15,579 nt of DNA from Sulfuritalea sp. (GTDB taxonomy: Bacteria; Pseudomonadota; Gammaproteobacteria; Burkholderiales; Rhodocyclaceae): the NCBI GenBank assembly GCA_021738105.1, contig JAIPCS010000063.1, forward strand, positions 1 through 15,579, given 5' to 3'. Below are positions 13,866-15,579 of the stretch, piece after piece. Numbering within the stretch: the first letter of the stretch is position 1; each line of letters opens with the position of its first letter. The position numbers were made by a program, and so were the translations under genes. The notes below the pieces were generated by a model. The model ran no database searches. It was not told the origin of the DNA and saw only the letters and a list, made by a program, of their open reading frames with translations.

Positions 13866-15065
13866 TCATTTGCCCGCGGCGTTGGCGCCGGAGCTAACCA
13901 GGGACGAAACGACTTTGGTGCGGGTGTTCGCACTCAGATCGCGCTCGCTGTGAGTGATCACCACGTCGCCCTCCTTGAGCCCATCGAGCACCTGCAGCAT
14001 GCCGTCGGCGCCGGTGACCCCGGCCTTGATGGCGACGAAACGCAAGCCGTCGGTTGTTTGCAGCCAAACGCCGCTCTTGCCGTCGCGCTGTCGCAATGCT
14101 GCATTGGGCACCACCAGCGCTGCCTTGATGGCCGGCAGGCGCAGTGTAATTTCGCTCATTTCACCGACCGAGATGCCGGTGGGCAAGGTGTCGAAGCTGA
14201 CTTGCGCCACGCGTTCTTCCGTGACGCTGTCACTGATCATTTCGATGCGGGCGACTTTGCCGGGAAACGTCTGCTGCGGTCGTGAGCGCAGCACGATCTC
14301 GGCCGGTAGACCGGGTGCCAGACCCGCCGAGCGGTTTTGATCGAGTCTCAGCTTGACCCAAAGGCTGTCGGGTGCGATCAGGCGCAATACCGCCTGGCCG
14401 GCCACCACGGTGGAACCGGCTTCGGCGTCGCGTGCCGTCACCACGGCGTCCACCGGCGCCTGTAAACGCAGGTTCGCACGCTGCTGCTGTGCGCCGTCGC
14501 GCTCGGCGCCAAGTCGGGCGAAGTCTTGCCGGGCAGCGGCCAGGGCGGACTCGGCGGCGGCCAATTGGGCGTCGGCCGATTTCAACTCCTGCGATTTTCC
14601 TTCTGACACGCTGATGCTGGCAAAGCCCTGGCGGCCCAGGTCGTCGTAGCGTTTGGCATTGGCGGCGGCAATCCGGCGGCGGGCGACGCTGTCGGGGACT
14701 TGCGCCGCCGCGGTGTCGGCCGCATTTCTTGCTCGTGCGGCGGGTGCGCTTGTCGCCGCGTAGCGTTGATCCAGGTCCACCGGCTCCATCTCTGCCAGTA
14801 CCTGACCTGCGGTTACCGCTTCACCGACATCCACCGTGATGTTGCGTACCCGTCCTGCGCTGGTGGGGCCGACCAGGTAACTGCGTCGGGCTTCAACAAC
14901 GCCGATGCCGAACAGCATGGGTGCGATATCGGCGCGTGTTATCGTTGTGGTGACGACGCGGACCGGTGCCAGGGGGCCGCTGCGGGCCAGCACCCAGACG
15001 AAGGCCGCAATCAGAACGACTGCCGCAGCGATGAAACCCGCACGGCCAAGGCGTTTGGTTTTCAT
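13866..15065 (-). CDS. HlyD-family periplasmic adaptor (membrane fusion) protein
   Basis: The 399 residues begin with a basic tail and one membrane anchor (about 9-27). The first half of a barrel-sandwich/lipoyl-like domain follows (about 60-95, VGPTSAGRVRNITVDVGEAVTAGQVLAEM), then an alanine-rich coiled-coil hairpin (about 100-195). The second lipoyl half is LRLQAPVDAVVTARDAEAGSTVVAGQAVLRL (199-229), followed by beta-barrel and membrane-proximal domains. Such adaptors bridge an inner-membrane ABC transporter to an outer-membrane channel. Its start overlaps the stop of the upstream membrane protein gene as ATGA, which implies translational coupling. Order and spacing place it as the first transport component of a MacAB/DevBCA-like exporter. 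Confidence 0.93.
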   Translation of the reverse strand: MKTKRLGRAGFIAAAVVLIAAFVWVLARSGPLAPVRVVTTTITRADIAPMLFGIGVVEARRSYLVGPTSAGRVRNITVDVGEAVTAGQVLAEMEPVDLDQRYAATSAPAARARNAADTAAAQVPDSVARRRIAAANAKRYDDLGRQGFASISVSEGKSQELKSADAQLAAAESALAAARQDFARLGAERDGAQQQRANLRLQAPVDAVVTARDAEAGSTVVAGQAVLRLIAPDSLWVKLRLDQNRSAGLAPGLPAEIVLRSRPQQTFPGKVARIEMISDSVTEERVAQVSFDTLPTGISVGEMSEITLRLPAIKAALVVPNAALRQRDGKSGVWLQTTDGLRFVAIKAGVTGADGMLQVLDGLKEGDVVITHSERDLSANTRTKVVSSLVSSGANAAGK

Positions 15066-15472
15066 TGTGATTTGAGTACAGGTGAGTTGGACTTAACAGC
15101 CCGCACGGCGACAAAGGCAACAGCGATCCAGAATACCGAGCGAATGGTCAGCACGCCGACGGTGCGCATCTCAAAAGCGCCCCCATTAACCGCGTAGATC
15201 GCCATTGCCAGTGAGACGAGCACAGTCGCCACTGCCAGAAAAATGGCGGTCGGTGCAGCCCAGGGCTTGACGAGTAGCAAACCGATGCCGGCGATGACAT
15301 ACACAAAGCCGGCCGTGAAGTTGAACCAGAGCACGAAGGGCACGACATTGCCGAGAGCGGCGCGGGCTTCGTCACTACCGAATAGCGCGCGGCCTCCACT
15401 GAAAATAGTCAGCGCACCGAAGACGAGCGCAGCAATGGCCAGCCATTTGAGGAGGCGGGGTTTCGAGTTCAT
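15062..15472 (-). CDS. small four-helix integral membrane protein of unknown function
   Basis: The 136 residues have four predicted membrane helices (about 10-26, 45-67, 73-94 and 106-124), short loops and a basic C-terminal tail. No enzymatic motif is seen. AGGAG lies 6 nt before the ATG, so the start is well supported. It overlaps both neighbours by a few bases (the probable TetR gene stop upstream and the adaptor ATG downstream), so it is a real member of the efflux operon. It could be an accessory subunit of the exporter or a stress-induced membrane protein; I do not recognise the family. Confidence 0.85.
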   Translation of the reverse strand: MNSKPRLLKWLAIAALVFGALTIFSGGRALFGSDEARAALGNVVPFVLWFNFTAGFVYVIAGIGLLLVKPWAAPTAIFLAVATVLVSLAMAIYAVNGGAFEMRTVGVLTIRSVFWIAVAFVAVRAVKSNSPVLKSQ

Positions 15473-15579
15473 TTGTTGCTCCTGATTCCGCGAAGATATA
15501 TGGCGAAGACGCCCGGTGCCGCAGCGCGTATTTGATCGACTTTGCCACTCAGCAGTGATTGCATGACCAACCCCTGGAT
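15469..15579 (-). CDS. C-terminal end of a probable TetR-family regulator (partial)
   Basis: The frame is open from the right window edge and ends with a TGA overlapping the next gene's ATG (ATGA). The 36 visible residues (IQGLVMQSLLSGKVDQIR..., then PGVFAIYLRGIRSNK) look like the last helices of a TetR ligand-binding domain, which often read as a GLVMQ-LL stretch followed by a short amphipathic end. TetR repressors commonly head HlyD/ABC efflux operons, which supports the call, but the DNA-binding part lies outside the window. That it is a coding end is fairly sure; the family is tentative. Confidence 0.55.
   Translation of the reverse strand: MQGLVMQSLLSGKVDQIRAAAPGVFAIYLRGIRSNK

Noticed and set aside
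12872..13897. Plus-strand open frame of 341 codons antisense to the ABC permease
   Set aside because: It is a GC-bias shadow of the permease gene; it shows no domain and conflicts with a well supported operon.

Overview
The window (roughly 55-60% G+C by eye) looks like a respiratory and regulatory region from a Gram-negative proteobacterium. Multihaem c-type cytochromes, a sigma-54 two-component system, a UbiE-like methyltransferase and a TetR/HlyD/ABC efflux operon suggest a betaproteobacterium (Rhodocyclales or Nitrosomonadales type). That placement is an impression from protein style, not a search result. Almost every gene is on the minus strand. The exceptions are a sigma-54 activator fragment at the left edge and a Crp/Fnr regulator near 10.2 kb.

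Left part (1-6057), a c-type cytochrome cluster: the 3' end of an NtrC-type activator (2-373, +) converges on a minus-strand set. Read in transcription order this is a 438-residue cytochrome with an ethylbenzene-dehydrogenase-gamma-like domain (4741-6057), a UbiE-like methyltransferase (3669-4430), a small monohaem cytochrome (3112-3456), a nine-haem cytochrome fused to a membrane cytochrome b domain (911-2923), and a second small monohaem cytochrome that is a paralogue of the first (455-799). The nine-haem/b fusion has the architecture of Geobacter CbcL. Together these could form a chain from the quinone pool through inner-membrane b and c haems to small periplasmic carriers. The direction of electron flow cannot be read from the sequence. 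Strong hairpin terminators follow the genes at 4741 and 3112, so there are several transcription units.

Middle part (6058-9472), the likely control system: a membrane histidine kinase with a Cache-like periplasmic sensor (7676-9472) and an NtrC-type regulator with a GAFTGA loop (6291-7670). Between the regulator and the 438-residue cytochrome lie two palindromic operators about 20 bp apart and a textbook -24/-12 promoter (TGGCAC-N5-TTGC). One operator overlaps the regulator's last codons and stop. The sequence therefore suggests that this kinase/regulator pair switches on the cytochrome gene through sigma-54.

Right part (9473-15579): a class II (cytochrome c'-like) monohaem protein diverges from a Crp/Fnr regulator, and an FNR-geometry palindrome lies between them and touches the regulator's start codon. 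Further right, a tightly packed minus-strand operon encodes a probable TetR regulator (partial, right edge), a four-helix membrane protein, an HlyD-family adaptor, an FtsX/MacB-type permease and an ABC ATPase. After it come an arsenate-reductase-like phosphatase that lacks one expected cysteine and a 71-residue cysteine-rich protein.

No tRNA, rRNA, CRISPR array, insertion sequence or attachment site was seen. The only gene-free stretch over 300 bp is 4431-4740. The shorter gaps at 374-454, 3457-3668, 9473-9627 and 10865-11050 show no gene and no convincing element beyond those listed.
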